Below, one piece after another: positions 1 through 11,344 of a stretch of 64,000 nt of DNA; the first letter of the stretch is position 1, and every line of letters starts with the position of its first letter. The position numbers were made by a program, and so were the translations under genes. Source of the DNA: Megachile rotundata (Eukaryota > Arthropoda > Insecta > Hymenoptera > Megachilidae). Location of the stretch: contig NW_027473318.1 of NCBI RefSeq assembly GCF_050947335.1, positions 2,790,001 through 2,854,000 on the forward strand. The letters are read 5' to 3'. The notes under the pieces were generated by a model. The model made no database searches and was not told the DNA's origin. It saw nothing but the letters and a program-made list of their open reading frames with translations.

Positions 1-157
1 TATGATTATGATTGTATGATTGTGATTGTATGATTGTCATGGTATGATTGTGATGGTATGATTGTGATTGTATGATTGCGATCGTATGATTGTGATTGTA
101 TGATTATGATTGTATGATTGTGATTGTATGATTGCGATTGTATGATTGTGATTGTAT

Positions 158-185
158 GTTTATGATTGTATTTTTGTGATTTTAT
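158..185 (+). repeat. T-rich two-unit landmark (type example)
   Basis: GTTTATGATTGTAT at 158-171 followed by TTTTGTGATTTTAT at 172-185. The pair recurs, for example, at 4,283, 7,160, 11,911, 12,987, 13,839, 14,915, 17,403, 23,324, 36,622, 42,455 and 49,783. A form without the first change (TTATG unit before TTTTTGTG) is found near 1,866, 3,168, 5,934, 9,595, 16,150 and 34,195. In 59,811 and 63,460 the run is TTATT. The GTTTAT unit supplies TAA on the - strand and ends many of the fortuitous open frames. Confidence 0.9.
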
Positions 186-479
186 GATTGTGATTGTATG
201 ATTGTGATTGTATGATTGTGATTGTATGATTGCGATTGTATGAATGCGATTGTATGATTGTGATTGTATGATTGTGATTGTATGATTGTGATTGTATGAT
301 TGTGGTTGTATGATTGTGATTGTATGAATGCGATTGTATGATTGTGATTGCATAATAGTGATTGTATGATTGTGATTGTATGATTGTGATTGTATGTTTG
401 CGATTGTATGATTGTGATGTTATGATTGTGATTGTATGATTGTGATTGTATGATTGTGATTGTATGATTGTGATTGTAT

Positions 480-535
480 GAGTGTGATTGTCTGATTGTG
501 GTTGTGCGTTTGTGATTGTACGATTGTGAATGTAC
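480..535 (+). repeat. Cytosine-bearing four-unit landmark, form A
   Basis: Four units in fixed order: GAGTGTGATTGTCT, GATTGTGGTTGTGC, GTTTGTGATTGTAC, GATTGTGAATGTAC. It is regularly preceded by GTTTGCGATTGTAT and GATTGTGATGTTAT, and followed by a GTGGTTG unit and GAATATG. It is the most C-rich recurrent block. Other examples start near 4,605, 7,482, 8,655, 12,551, 14,479, 15,236 and 15,465. Confidence 0.9.
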
Positions 536-731
536 GATTGTGATTGTATGATTGTGGTTGTATGAATATGATTGTATGATTGTGATTGCATGATTGTGAT
601 TGTATGATTGTGATTGTATGATTGTGATTGTATGATTGTGATTGTATGATTGTGATTGTCTGATTGTGGTTGTGCGATTGTGATTGTATGATTGTGATTC
701 TGTGATTGTGATTGTATGATTGTGATTGTAT

Positions 732-773
732 GATTGTATTTGGGAGATTGTATTTGGGAGATTGTATTTGGGA
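732..773 (+). repeat. TTGGGA cluster, 3 copies (type example)
   Basis: Three tandem copies of GATTGTATTTGGGA, in which the second hexamer GATTGT is replaced by TTGGGA. The cluster is followed by GATTGTAATTGTAT, then GATTGCG units, then a 13-bp unit. This order holds for nearly all clusters in the window. Other clusters to 15.9 kb: 2,900 (3), 4,004 (2), 5,192 (3), 5,484 (2), 5,651 (2), 6,881 (2), 7,748 (3), 9,116 (3), 9,297 (2), 11,632 (2), 13,560 (2), 15,699 (2) and 15,866 (2). Confidence 0.93.
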
Positions 774-843
774 GATTGTAATTGTATGATTGCGATTGTA
801 TGATTGTGATTGTATGATTGCGATTGTATGATTGTGATTGTAT

Positions 844-883
844 GATTGTGATGTATGATTGTAATTGTATGATTGCGATGTAT
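844..883 (+). repeat. 13-bp unit pair (type example)
   Basis: GATTGTGATGTAT at 844-856 and GATTGCGATGTAT at 871-883 lack one T of the consensus. The second is followed by GACTGTAATTGTAT. Pairs of this kind recur near 5,309/5,333, 7,862/7,885, 8,931/8,954, 18,110/18,133, 20,770/20,793, 59,182/59,205 and 62,833/62,856. Single 13-mers recur after almost every TTGGGA cluster, and also after GCATAAT-containing blocks without a cluster. They are nearly the only units that are not 14 bp. Confidence 0.92.
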
Positions 884-2311
884 GACTGTAATTGTATGAT
901 TGTGATTGTATGATTGCGATCGTATGATTGTGATTGTATGATTATGATTGTATGATTGCGATTGTATGATTGCGATTGTATGATTGTGATTGTATGTTTG
1001 TGATTGTATTTTTGAGATTTTATGATTGTGATTGTATGATTGTGATTGTATGATTGTGATTGTATGATTGCGATTGTATGAATGCGATTGTATGATTGTG
1101 ATTGCATAATTGTGATTGTATGATTGTGATTGTATGATTGTGATTGTATGATTGTGATTGTATGATTGTGATTGTATGATTGTGATTGTATGATTGTGAT
1201 TGTATGAATGCGATTGTATGATTGTGATTGCATAATTGTGATTGTATGATTGTGATTGTATGATTGCGATTGTATGATTGTGATTGTATGTTTATGATTG
1301 TATTTTTGTGATTTTATGATTGTGATTGTATGATTGTGATTGTATGATTGTGATTGTATGATTGTGATTGTATGATTGCGATTGTATGAATGCGATTGTA
1401 TGATTGTGATTGCATAATTGTGATTGTATGATTGTGATTGTATGATTGTGATTGTATGATTGTGATTGTATGATTGTGGTTGTATGATTGTGATTGTATG
1501 AATGCGATTGTATGATTGTGATTGCATAATTGTGATTGTATGATTGTGATTGTATGATTGCGATTGTATGAATGCGATTGTATGAATGTTATTGCATAAT
1601 TGTGATTGTATGATTGTGATTGTATGATTGTGATTGTATGATTATGATTGTATGATTGTGATTGCATGATTGTGATTGTATGATTGTGATTGCATGATTT
1701 TGAATGTATGATTCTGATTGTATGATTGTGATTGTATGATTGTGATTGTATGATTGTGAGTGTATGAATGCGATTGTATGATTGTGATTGCATAATTGTG
1801 ATTGTATGATTATGATTGTATGATTGTGATTGTATGATTGCGATTGTATGATTGTCATTGTATGATTATGATTGTATTTTTGTGATTTTATGATTGTGAT
1901 TGTATGATTGTGATTGTATGATTGTGATTGTATGATTGTGATTGTATGATTGCGATTGTATGAATGCGATTGTATGAATGTTATTGCATAATTGTGATTG
2001 TATGATTGTGATTGTATGATTGTGATTGTATGATTGTGATTGTATGATTGTAATTGTATGATTATGATTGTATGATTGTGATTGTATGATTGAGATTCTA
2101 TGATTGTGATTGTATGATTGCGATTGTATGATTGTCATTGTATGATTGTGATTGTATGATTGTGATTGTATGATTGTGATTGTATGATTGTGATTGTATG
2201 ATTGTGATTGTATGATTGTGATTGTATGATTGTGATTGTATGATTGTGAAAGTATGATTGTGATTGTATGATTGTGTTTGTATGATTGTGATTGTATGAT
2301 TGTGATTGTAT

Positions 2312-2367
2312 GAGTGTGATTGACTGATTGTGGTTGTGCGATTGTGATTGTACGATTGTGATTGTAC
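2312..2367 (+). repeat. Cytosine-bearing four-unit landmark, form B
   Basis: GAGTGTGATTGACT, GATTGTGGTTGTGC, then two GATTGTGATTGTAC units. It is preceded by GAAAG and GTGTTTG units and followed by a TTATG and GCATG context. It is clearly a diverged relative of form A. Other examples start near 3,590 (GAGAG), 10,024, 11,213, 18,744, 34,594, 55,362, 60,266, 61,120 and 63,915. Confidence 0.9.
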
Positions 2368-2773
2368 GATTGTGATTGTATGATTGTGATTGTATGATTA
2401 TGATTGTATGATTGTGATTGCATGATTGTGATTGTATGATTGTGATTGCATGATTTTGAATGTATGATTCTGATTGTATGATTGTGATTGTATGATTGTG
2501 ATTGTATGATTGTGAGTGTATGATTGTGATTATATGATTGTGATTGTATGATTGTGATAGTATGATTGTGATTGTATGATTGTGATTGCATGATTGTGAT
2601 TGTATGATTGCAATTGTATGATTGTGATTGTATGATTATGATTTTATGATTGTGATTGCATGATTGTGATTGTATGGTTGTGATTGTATGATTGTGATTG
2701 TATGATTGTGACAGTATGATTGTGATTGTATGATTGTGATTGTATGATTGTGATTGTACGATTGTGATTGTAT

Positions 2774-2843
2774 GATTGTATTTGGGAGATTGTATTTGGG
2801 AGATTGTATTTGGGAGATTGTATTTGGGAGATTGTATTTGGGA
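2774..2843 (+). repeat. TTGGGA cluster, 5 copies
   Basis: Five copies of GATTGTATTTGGGA, the largest cluster size seen. It precedes a second, three-copy cluster at 2,900 that came with the seven-unit insertion. Confidence 0.93.
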
Positions 2844-3794
2844 GATTGTAATTGTATGATTGCGATTGTATGATTGTGATTGTATGATTGTGATTGTATG
2901 ATTGTATTTGGGAGATTGTATTTGGGAGATTGTATTTGGGAGATTGTAATTGTATGATTGCGATTGTATGATTGTGATTGTATGATTGCGATTGTATGAT
3001 TGTGATTGTATGATTGTGATGTATGATTGTAATTGTATGATTATGATTGTATGATTGTGATTGTATGATTGTGATGGTATGATTGCGATCGTATGATTGT
3101 GATTGTATGATTATGATTGTATGATTGTGATTGTATCATTGCGATTGTATGATTGTCATTGTATGATTATGATTGTATTTTTGTGATTTTATGATTGTGA
3201 TTGTATGATTGTGATTGTATGATTGTGATTGTATGATTGCGATTGTATGAATGCGATTGTATGAATGTTATTGCATAATTGTGATTGTATGATTGTGATT
3301 GTATGATTGTGATTGTATGATTGTGATTGTATGATTGTGATTGTATGATTGTAATTGTATGATTATAATTGTATGATTGTGATTGTATGATTGAGATTCT
3401 ATGATTGTGATTGTATGATTGCGATTGTATGATTGTCATTGTATGATTGTGATTGTATGATTGTGATTGTATGATTGTGATTGTATGATTGTGATTGTAT
3501 GATTGTGATTGTATGATTGTGAAAGTATGATTGTGATTGTATGATTGTGTTTGTATGATTGTGATTGTATGATTGTGATTGTATGAGAGTGATTGACTGA
3601 TTGTGGTTGTGCGATTGTGATTGTACGATTGTGATTGTACGATTGTGATTGTATGATTGTGATTGTATGATTATGATTGTATGATTGTGATTGCATGATT
3701 GTGATTGTATGATTGTGATTGTATGATTGTGACAGTATGATTGTGATTGTGTGATTGTGATTGTATGATTGTGATTGTATGATTGTGATTGTAT

Positions 3795-3864
3795 GATTGT
3801 ATTTGGGAGATTGTATTTGGGAGATTGTATTTGGGAGATTGTATTTGGGAGATTGTATTTGGGA
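3795..3864 (+). repeat. TTGGGA cluster, 5 copies
   Basis: Five tandem copies. The next cluster (2 copies, 4,004) starts 209 bp later, which is 15 x 14 - 1, with one 13-bp unit between. Confidence 0.93.
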
Positions 3865-4996
3865 GATTGTAATTGTATGATTGCGATTGTATGATTGTGA
3901 TTGTATGATTGCGATTGTATGATTGTGATTGTATGATTGTGATGTATGATTGTAATTGTATGATTATGATTGTATGATTGTGATTGTATGATTGTGATTG
4001 TATGATTGTATTTGGGAGATTGTATTTGGGAGATTGTAATTGTATGATTGCGATTGTATGATTGTGATTGTATGATTGCGATTGTATGATTGTGATTGTA
4101 TGATTGTGATGTATGATTGTAATTGTATGATTATGATTGTATGATTGTGATTGTATGATTGTCATGGTATGATTGTGATGGTATGATTGTGATTGTATGA
4201 TTGCGATCGTATGATCCTGATTGTATGATTATGGTTGTATGATTGTGATTGTATGATTGCGATTGTATGATTGTGATTGTATGTTTATGATTGTATTTTT
4301 GTGATTTTATGATTGTGATTGTATGATTGTGATTGTATGATTGTGATTGTATGATTGCGATTGTATGAATGCGATTGTATGATTGTGATTGCATAATTGT
4401 GATTGTATGATTGTGATTGTATGATTGTGATTGTATGATTGTGATTGTATGATTGTGGTTGTATGATTGTGATTGTATGAATGCGATTGTATGATTGTGA
4501 TTGCATAATTGTGATTGTATGATTGTGATTGTATGATTGTGATTGTATGTTTGCGATTGTATGATTGTGATGTTATGATTGTGATTGTATGATTGTGATT
4601 GTATGAGTGTGATTGTCTGATTGTGGTTGTGCGTTTGTGATTGTACGATTGTGAATGTACGATTGTGATTGTATGATTGTGGTTGTATGAATATGATTGT
4701 ATGATTGTGATTGCATGATTGTGATTGTATGATTGTGATTGCATGATTTTGAATGTATGATTGTGATTGTATGATTGCGATTGTATGATTGTGATTGTAT
4801 GATTGCGATTGTATGATTGTGATTGTATGATTGTGATTGTATGATTGTGATTGTATGATTGTGATTGTATGATTGTGATTGTATGATTGTGATTGTATGA
4901 TTGTGATTGTATGATTGTGATTGTATGATTGTGATAGTATGATTGTGATTGAGTGATTGTGATTGTATGATTGTGATTGTATGATTGTGATTGTAT

Positions 4997-5052
4997 GATT
5001 GTATTTGGGAGATTGTATTTGGGAGATTGTATTTGGGAGATTGTATTTGGCA
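4997..5052 (+). repeat. TTGGGA cluster, 4 copies, last one changed
   Basis: Four copies of the variant unit. The last ends TTGGCA instead of TTGGGA, a change I see only here. Confidence 0.9.
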
Positions 5053-5394
5053 GATTGTAATTGTATGATTGCGATTGTATGATTGTGATCGTATGATTGC
5101 GATTGTATGATTGTGATTGTATGATTGTGATGTATGATTGTAATTGTATGATTATGATTGTATGATTGTGACTGTATGATTGTGATTGTATGATTGCATT
5201 TGGGAGATTGTATTTGGGAGATTGTATTTGGGAGATTGTAATTGTATGATTGCGATTGTATGATTGTGACTGTATGATTGCGATTGTATGATTGTGATTG
5301 TATGATTGTGATGTATGATTGTAATTGTATGATTGCGATGTATGACTGTAATTGTATGATTGTGATTGTATGATTGTGATTGTATGATTGTGAT

Positions 5395-7930
5395 TGTATG
5401 ATTGTGATTGTATGATTGTGATTGTATGATTGTGATAGTATGATTGTGATTGTATGATTGTGACTGTATGATTGTGATTGTATGATTGTATTTGGGAGAT
5501 TGTATTTGGGAGATTGTAACTGTATGATTGCGATTGTATGATTGTGATTGTATGATTGCGATTGTATGATTGCGGTTGTATGATTGTGATGTATGATTGT
5601 AATTGTATGATTATGATTGTATGATTGTGATTGTATGATTGTGATTGTATGATTGTATTTGGGAGATTGTATTTGGGAGATTGTAATTGTATGATTCCGA
5701 TTGTATGATTGTGATTGTATGATTGCGATTGTATGATTGTGATTGTATGATTGTGATGTATGATTGTAATTGTATGATTATGATTGTATGATTGTGATTG
5801 TATGATTGTGATGGTATGATTGTGATGGTATTATTGTGATTGTATGATTGCGATCGCATGATTGTGATTGTGTGATTATGATTGTATGATTGTGATTGTA
5901 TGATTGCGATTGTATGATTGTCATTGTATGATTATGATTGTATTTTTGTGATTTTATGATTGTGATTGTATGATTGTGATTGTATGATTGTGATTGTATG
6001 ATTGCGATTGTATGAATGCGATTGTATGAATGTGATTGCATAATTGTGATTGTATGATTGTGATTGTATGATTGTGATTGTATGATTGTGATTGTATGAT
6101 TGTGATAGTATGATTGTGATTGTATGATTGTGATTGTATGATTGTGATTGTATGATTGTAATTGTATGATTATGATTGTATGATTGTGATTGTATGATTG
6201 AGATTCTATGATTGTGATTGTATGATTGCGATTGTATGATTGTCATTGTATGATTGTGATTGTATGATTGTGATTGTATGATTGTGATTGTATGATTGTG
6301 ATTGTATGATTGTGATTGTATGATTGTGATTGCATGATTGTGATTGTATGATTGTGAAAGTATGATTGTGATTGTATGATTGTGATTGTATGATTGTGAT
6401 TGTATGATTGTGATTGCATGATTGCGATTGTATGATTGTGATTGTATGTTTATGATTGTATTTTTGTGATTTTATGATTGTGATTGTATGATTGTGATTG
6501 CATGATTGTGATTGTATGATTGTAATTGTATGATTGTGATTGTATGATTATGATTTTATGATTGTGATTGCATGATTGTGATTGTATGGTTGTGATTGTA
6601 TGATTGTGATTGTATGATTGTGACAGTATGATTGTGATTGTATGATTGTGATTGTATGATTGTGATTGTATGATTGTATTTGGGAGATTGTATTTGGGAG
6701 ATTGTATTTGGGAGATTGTATTTGGGAGATTGTATTTGGGAGATTGTAATTGTATGATTGCGATTGTATGATTGTGATTGTATGATTGCGATTGTATGAT
6801 TGTGATTGTATGATTGTGATGTATGATTGTAATTGTATGATTATGATTGTATGATTGTGATTGTATGATTGTGATTGTATGATTGTGTTTGGGAGATTGT
6901 ATTTGGGAGATTGTAATTGTATGATTGCGATTGTATGATTGTGATTGTATGATTGCGATTGTATGATTGTGATTGTATGATTGTGATGTATAATAGTAAT
7001 TGTATGATTATGATTGTATGATTGTGATTGTATGATTGTCATGGTATGATTGTGATGGTATGATTGTGATTGTATGATTGCGATCGTATGATTGTGATTG
7101 TATGATTATGATTGTATGATTGTGATTGTATGATTGCGATTGTATGATTGTGATTGTATGTTTATGATTGTATTTTTGTGATTTTATGATTGTGATTGTA
7201 TGATTGTGATTGTATGATTGTGATTGTATGATTGCGATTGTATGAATGCGATTGTATGATTGTGATTGTATGATTGTGATTGTATGATTGTGATTGTATG
7301 ATTGTGGTTGTATGATTGTGATTGTATGAATGCGATTGTATGATTGTGATTGCATAATAGTGATTGTATGATTGTGATTGTATGATTGTGATTGTATGTT
7401 TGCGATTGTATGATTGTGATGTTATGATTGTGATTGTATGATTGTGATTGTATGATTGTGATTGTATGATTGTGATTGTATGAGTGTGATTGTCTGATTG
7501 TGGTTGTGCGTTTGTGATTGTACGATTGTGAATGTACGATTGTGATTGTATGATTGTGGTTGTATGAATATGATTGTATGATTGTGATTGCATGATTGTG
7601 ATTGTATGATTGTGATTGTATGATTGTGATTGTATGATTGTGATTGTATGATTGTGATTGTCTGATTGTGGTTGTGCGATTGTGATTGTATGATTGTGAT
7701 TCTGTGATTGTGATTGTATGATTGTGATTGTATGATTGTGATTGTATGATTGTATTTGGGAGATTGTATTTGGGAGATTGTATTTGGGAGATTGTAATTG
7801 TATGATTGCGATTGTATGATTGTGATTGTATGATTGCGATTGTATGATTGTGATTGTATGATTGTGATGTATGATTGTAATTGTATGATTGCGATGTATG
7901 ACTGTAATTGTATGATTGTGATTGTATGAT
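5395..7930. repeat. Segmental copy D1 (partner 15,605-18,173)
   Basis: Unit order matches 15,605-18,173 at an offset of 10,215 bp, rising to 10,243 bp after two extra units in the partner (28 bp). Shared rare units include a CCG-bearing unit near 5,696 and 15,911, a GATCGCAT near 5,852 and 16,067, and a cluster beginning GATTGTGTTTGGGA at 6,881 and 17,124. Homology ends near 7,930, where this copy carries GATCG and the partner does not. Confidence 0.85.
6672..6741 (+). repeat. TTGGGA cluster, 5 copies
   Basis: Five tandem copies. The neighbour cluster at 6,881 begins with GATTGTGTTTGGGA, shared with the partners at 17,124 and 23,045. Confidence 0.93.
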
Positions 7931-8575
7931 TGCGATCGTATGATTGTGATTGTATGATTATGATTGTATGATTGCGATTGTATGATTGCGATTGTATGAT
8001 TGTGATTGTATGTTTGTGATTGTATTTTTGAGATTTTATGATTGTGATTGTATGATTGTGATTGTATGATTGTGATTGTATGATTGCGATTGTATGAATG
8101 CGATTGTATGATTGTGATTGCATAATTGTGATTGTATGATTGTGATTGTATGATTGTGATTGTATGATTGTGATTGTATGATTGTGATTGTATGATTGTG
8201 ATTGTATGATTGTGATTGTATGAATGCGATTGTATGATTGTGATTGCATAATTGTGATTGTATGATTGTGATTGTATGATTGCGATTGTATGATTGTGAT
8301 TGTATGTTTATGATTGTATTTTTGTGATTTTATGATTGTGATTGTATGATTGTGATTGTATGATTGTGATTGTATGATTGTGATTGTATGATTGCGATTG
8401 TATGAATGCGATTGTATGATTGTGATTGCATAATTGTGATTGTATGATTGTGATTGTATGATTGTGATTGTATGATTGTGATTGTATGATTGTGGTTGTA
8501 TGATTGTGATTGTATGAATGCGATTGTATGATTGTGATTGCATAATTGTGATTGTATGATTGTGATTGTATGATT
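7003..8575. repeat. Segmental copy A2 (partner 1-1,559)
   Basis: Second copy of the window's first 1.56 kb. It keeps the same landmarks: T-rich pair at 7,160-7,187, cytosine block near 7,480, three-copy TTGGGA cluster at 7,748-7,789 and two 13-bp units near 7,860-7,900. It has one extra plain unit before the cluster. Its left part, 7,003-7,930, is also present at 17,246-18,173. Confidence 0.85.
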
Positions 8576-10485
8576 GTGATTGTATGTTTGCGATTGTATG
8601 ATTGTGATGTTATGATTGTGATTGTATGATTGTGATTGTATGATTGTGATTGTATGAGTGTGATTGTCTGATTGTGGTTGTGCGTTTGTGATTGTACGAT
8701 TGTGAATGTACGATTGTGATTGTATGATTGTGGTTGTATGAATATGATTGTATGATTGTGATTGCATGATTGTGATTGTATGATTGTGATTGTATGATTC
8801 TGATTGTATGATTGTGATTGTATGATTGTGATTGTCTGATTGTGGTTGTGCGATTGTGATTGTATGATTGTGATTCTGTGATTGTGATTGTATGATTGTG
8901 ATTGTATGATTGCGATTGTATGATTGTGATGTATGATTGTAATTGTATGATTGCGATGTATGACTGTAATTGTATGATTGTGATTGTATGATTGTGATTG
9001 TATGATTGTGATTGTATGATTGTGATTGTATGATTGTGATTGTATGATTGTGATTGTATGATTGTGATAGTATGATTGTGATTGTATGATTGTGACTGTA
9101 TGATTGTGATTGTATGATTGTATTTGGGAGATTGTATTTGGGAGATTGTATTTGGGAGATTGTAACTGTATGATTGCGATTGTATGATTGTGATTGTATG
9201 ATTGCGATTGTATGATTGCGGTTGTATGATTGTGATGTATGATTGTAATTGTATGATTATGATTGTATGATTGTGATTGTATGATTGTGATTGTATGATT
9301 GTATTTGGGAGATTGTATTTGGGATATTGTAATTGTATGATTGCGATTGTATGATTGTGATTGTATGATTGCAATTGTATGATTGTGATTGTATGATTGT
9401 GATGTATGATTGTAATTGTATGATTATGATTGTATGATTGTGATTGTATGATTGTGATTGTACGATTGTGATGGTATGATTGTGATGGTATGATTGTGAT
9501 TGTATGATTGCGATCGTATGATTGTGATTGTATGATTATGATTGTATGATTGTGATTGTATGATTGCGATTGTATGATTGTCATTGTATGATTATGATTG
9601 TATTTTTGTGATTTTATGATTGTGATTGTATGATTGTGATTGTATGATTGTGATTGTATGATTGCGATTGTATGAATGCGATTGTATGAATGTTATTGCA
9701 TAATTGTGATTGTATGATTGTGATTGTATGATTGTGATTGTATGATTGTGATTGTATGATTGTAATTGTATGATTATGATTGTATGATTGTGATTGTATG
9801 ATTGAGATTCTATGATTGTGATTGTATGATTGCGATTGTATGATTGTCATTGTATGATTGTGATTGTATGATTGTGATTGTATGATTGTGATTGTATGAT
9901 TGTGATTGTATGATTGTGATTGTATGATTGTGATTGTATGATTGTGATTGTATGATTGTGAAAGTATGATTGTGATTGTATGATTGTGTTTGTATGATTG
10001 TGATTGTATGATTGTGATTGTATGAGTGTGATTGACTGATTGTGGTTGTGCGATTGTGATTGTACGATTGTGATTGTACGATTGTGATTGTATGATTGTG
10101 ATTGTATGATTATGATTGTATGATTGTGATTGCATGATTGTGATTGTATGATTGTGATTGCATGATTTTGAATGTATGATTCTGATTGTATGATTGTGAT
10201 TGTATGATTGTGATTGTATGATTGTGAGTGTATGATTGTGATTATATGATTGTGATTGTATGATTGTGATAGTATGATTGTGATTGTATGATTGTGATTG
10301 CATGATTGTGATTGTATGATTGCAATTGTATGATTGTGATTGTATGATTATGATTTTATGATTGTGATTGCATGATTGTGATTGTATGGTTGTGATTGTA
10401 TGATTGTGATTGTATGATTGTGACAGTATGATTGTGATTGTATGATTGTGATTGTATGATTGTGATTGTACGATTGTGATTGTAT

Positions 10486-10555
10486 GATTGTATTTGGGAG
10501 ATTGTATTTGGGAGATTGTATTTGGGAGATTGTATTTGGGAGATTGTATTTGGGA
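10486..10555 (+). repeat. TTGGGA cluster, 5 copies
   Basis: Five tandem copies, the counterpart of the cluster at 2,774 in the B1/B2 segment pair. Confidence 0.93.
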
Positions 10556-11344
10556 GATTGTAATTGTATGATTGCGATTGTATGATTGTGATTGTATGAT
10601 TGCGATTGTATGATTGTGATTGTATGATTGTGATGTATGATTGTAATTGTATGATTATGATTGTATGATTCTGATTGTATGATTGTGATGGTATGATTGC
10701 GATCGTATGATTGTGATTGTATGATTATGATTGTATGATTGTGATTGTATCATTGCGATTGTATGATTGTCATTGTATGATTATGATTGTATTTTTGTGG
10801 TTTTATGATTGTGATTGTATGATTGTGATTGTATGATTGTGATTGTATGATTGCGATTGTATGAATGCGATTGTATGAATGTTATTGCATAATTGTGATT
10901 GTATGATTGTGATTGTATGATTGTGATTGTATGATTGTGATTGTATGATTGTGATTGTATGATTGTAATTGTATGATTATAATTGTATGATTGTGATTGT
11001 ATGATTGAGATTCTATGATTGTGATTGTATGATTGCGATTGTATGATTGTCATTGTATGATTGTGATTGTATGATTGTGATTGTATGATTGTGATTGTAT
11101 GATTGTGATTGTATGATTGCGATTGTATGATTGTGATTGTATGATTGTGAAAGTATGATTGTGATTGTATGATTGTGTTTGTATGATTGTGATTGTATGA
11201 TTGTGATTGTATGAGTGTGATTGACTGATTGTGGTTGTGCGATTGTGATTGTACGATTGTGATTGTACGATTGTGATTGTATGATTGTGATTGTATGATT
11301 ATGATTGTATGATTGTGATTGCATGATTGTGATTGTATGATTGT

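Larger units (their letters stand above)
1..1559. repeat. Segmental copy A1 (partner 7,003-8,575)
   Basis: The order of variant units matches 7,003-8,575 at an offset of 7,002, which becomes 7,016 after the partner gains one unit near position 715 of this copy. The offset 7,002 equals 501 x 14 minus the twelve 13-bp units counted between the two starts. The copy is cut by the window start. Homology ends near 1,560, where this copy has GATTGCGATTGTAT and the partner has the plain unit. Confidence 0.85.
1800..4400. repeat. Segmental copy B1 (partner 9,526-12,030)
   Basis: Unit order matches 9,526-12,030. The offset steps through 7,726, 7,712, 7,614 and 7,628 bp. Each step is a whole number of units: 14, 98 and 14 bp. 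The 98-bp step is a seven-unit insertion here near 2,850-2,948 that brings in a second TTGGGA cluster (2,900-2,941). The part from 4,131 rightwards is closer to 12,835-13,258 and 14,763-15,460, with which it shares a unit bearing GATCCTG. Confidence 0.82.

Noticed and set aside
732..773. Interstitial telomere repeat suggested by TTGGGA
   Set aside because: The period is 14 bp, not 6 or 7. TTGGGA replaces one hexamer of the satellite unit and never stands as a pure TTGGGA or TTAGGG tract.
844..856. The 13-bp unit as a sequencing homopolymer error
   Set aside because: It occurs dozens of times at homologous places in fixed context, and the duplication arithmetic requires it to be real.
160..1527. 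A His/Asn/Gln/Ser-rich repetitive protein, possibly a structural or metal-binding protein
   Set aside because: The composition is dictated by the nucleotide unit in all three frames. No signal peptide, unique domain or non-repeat terminus is present.
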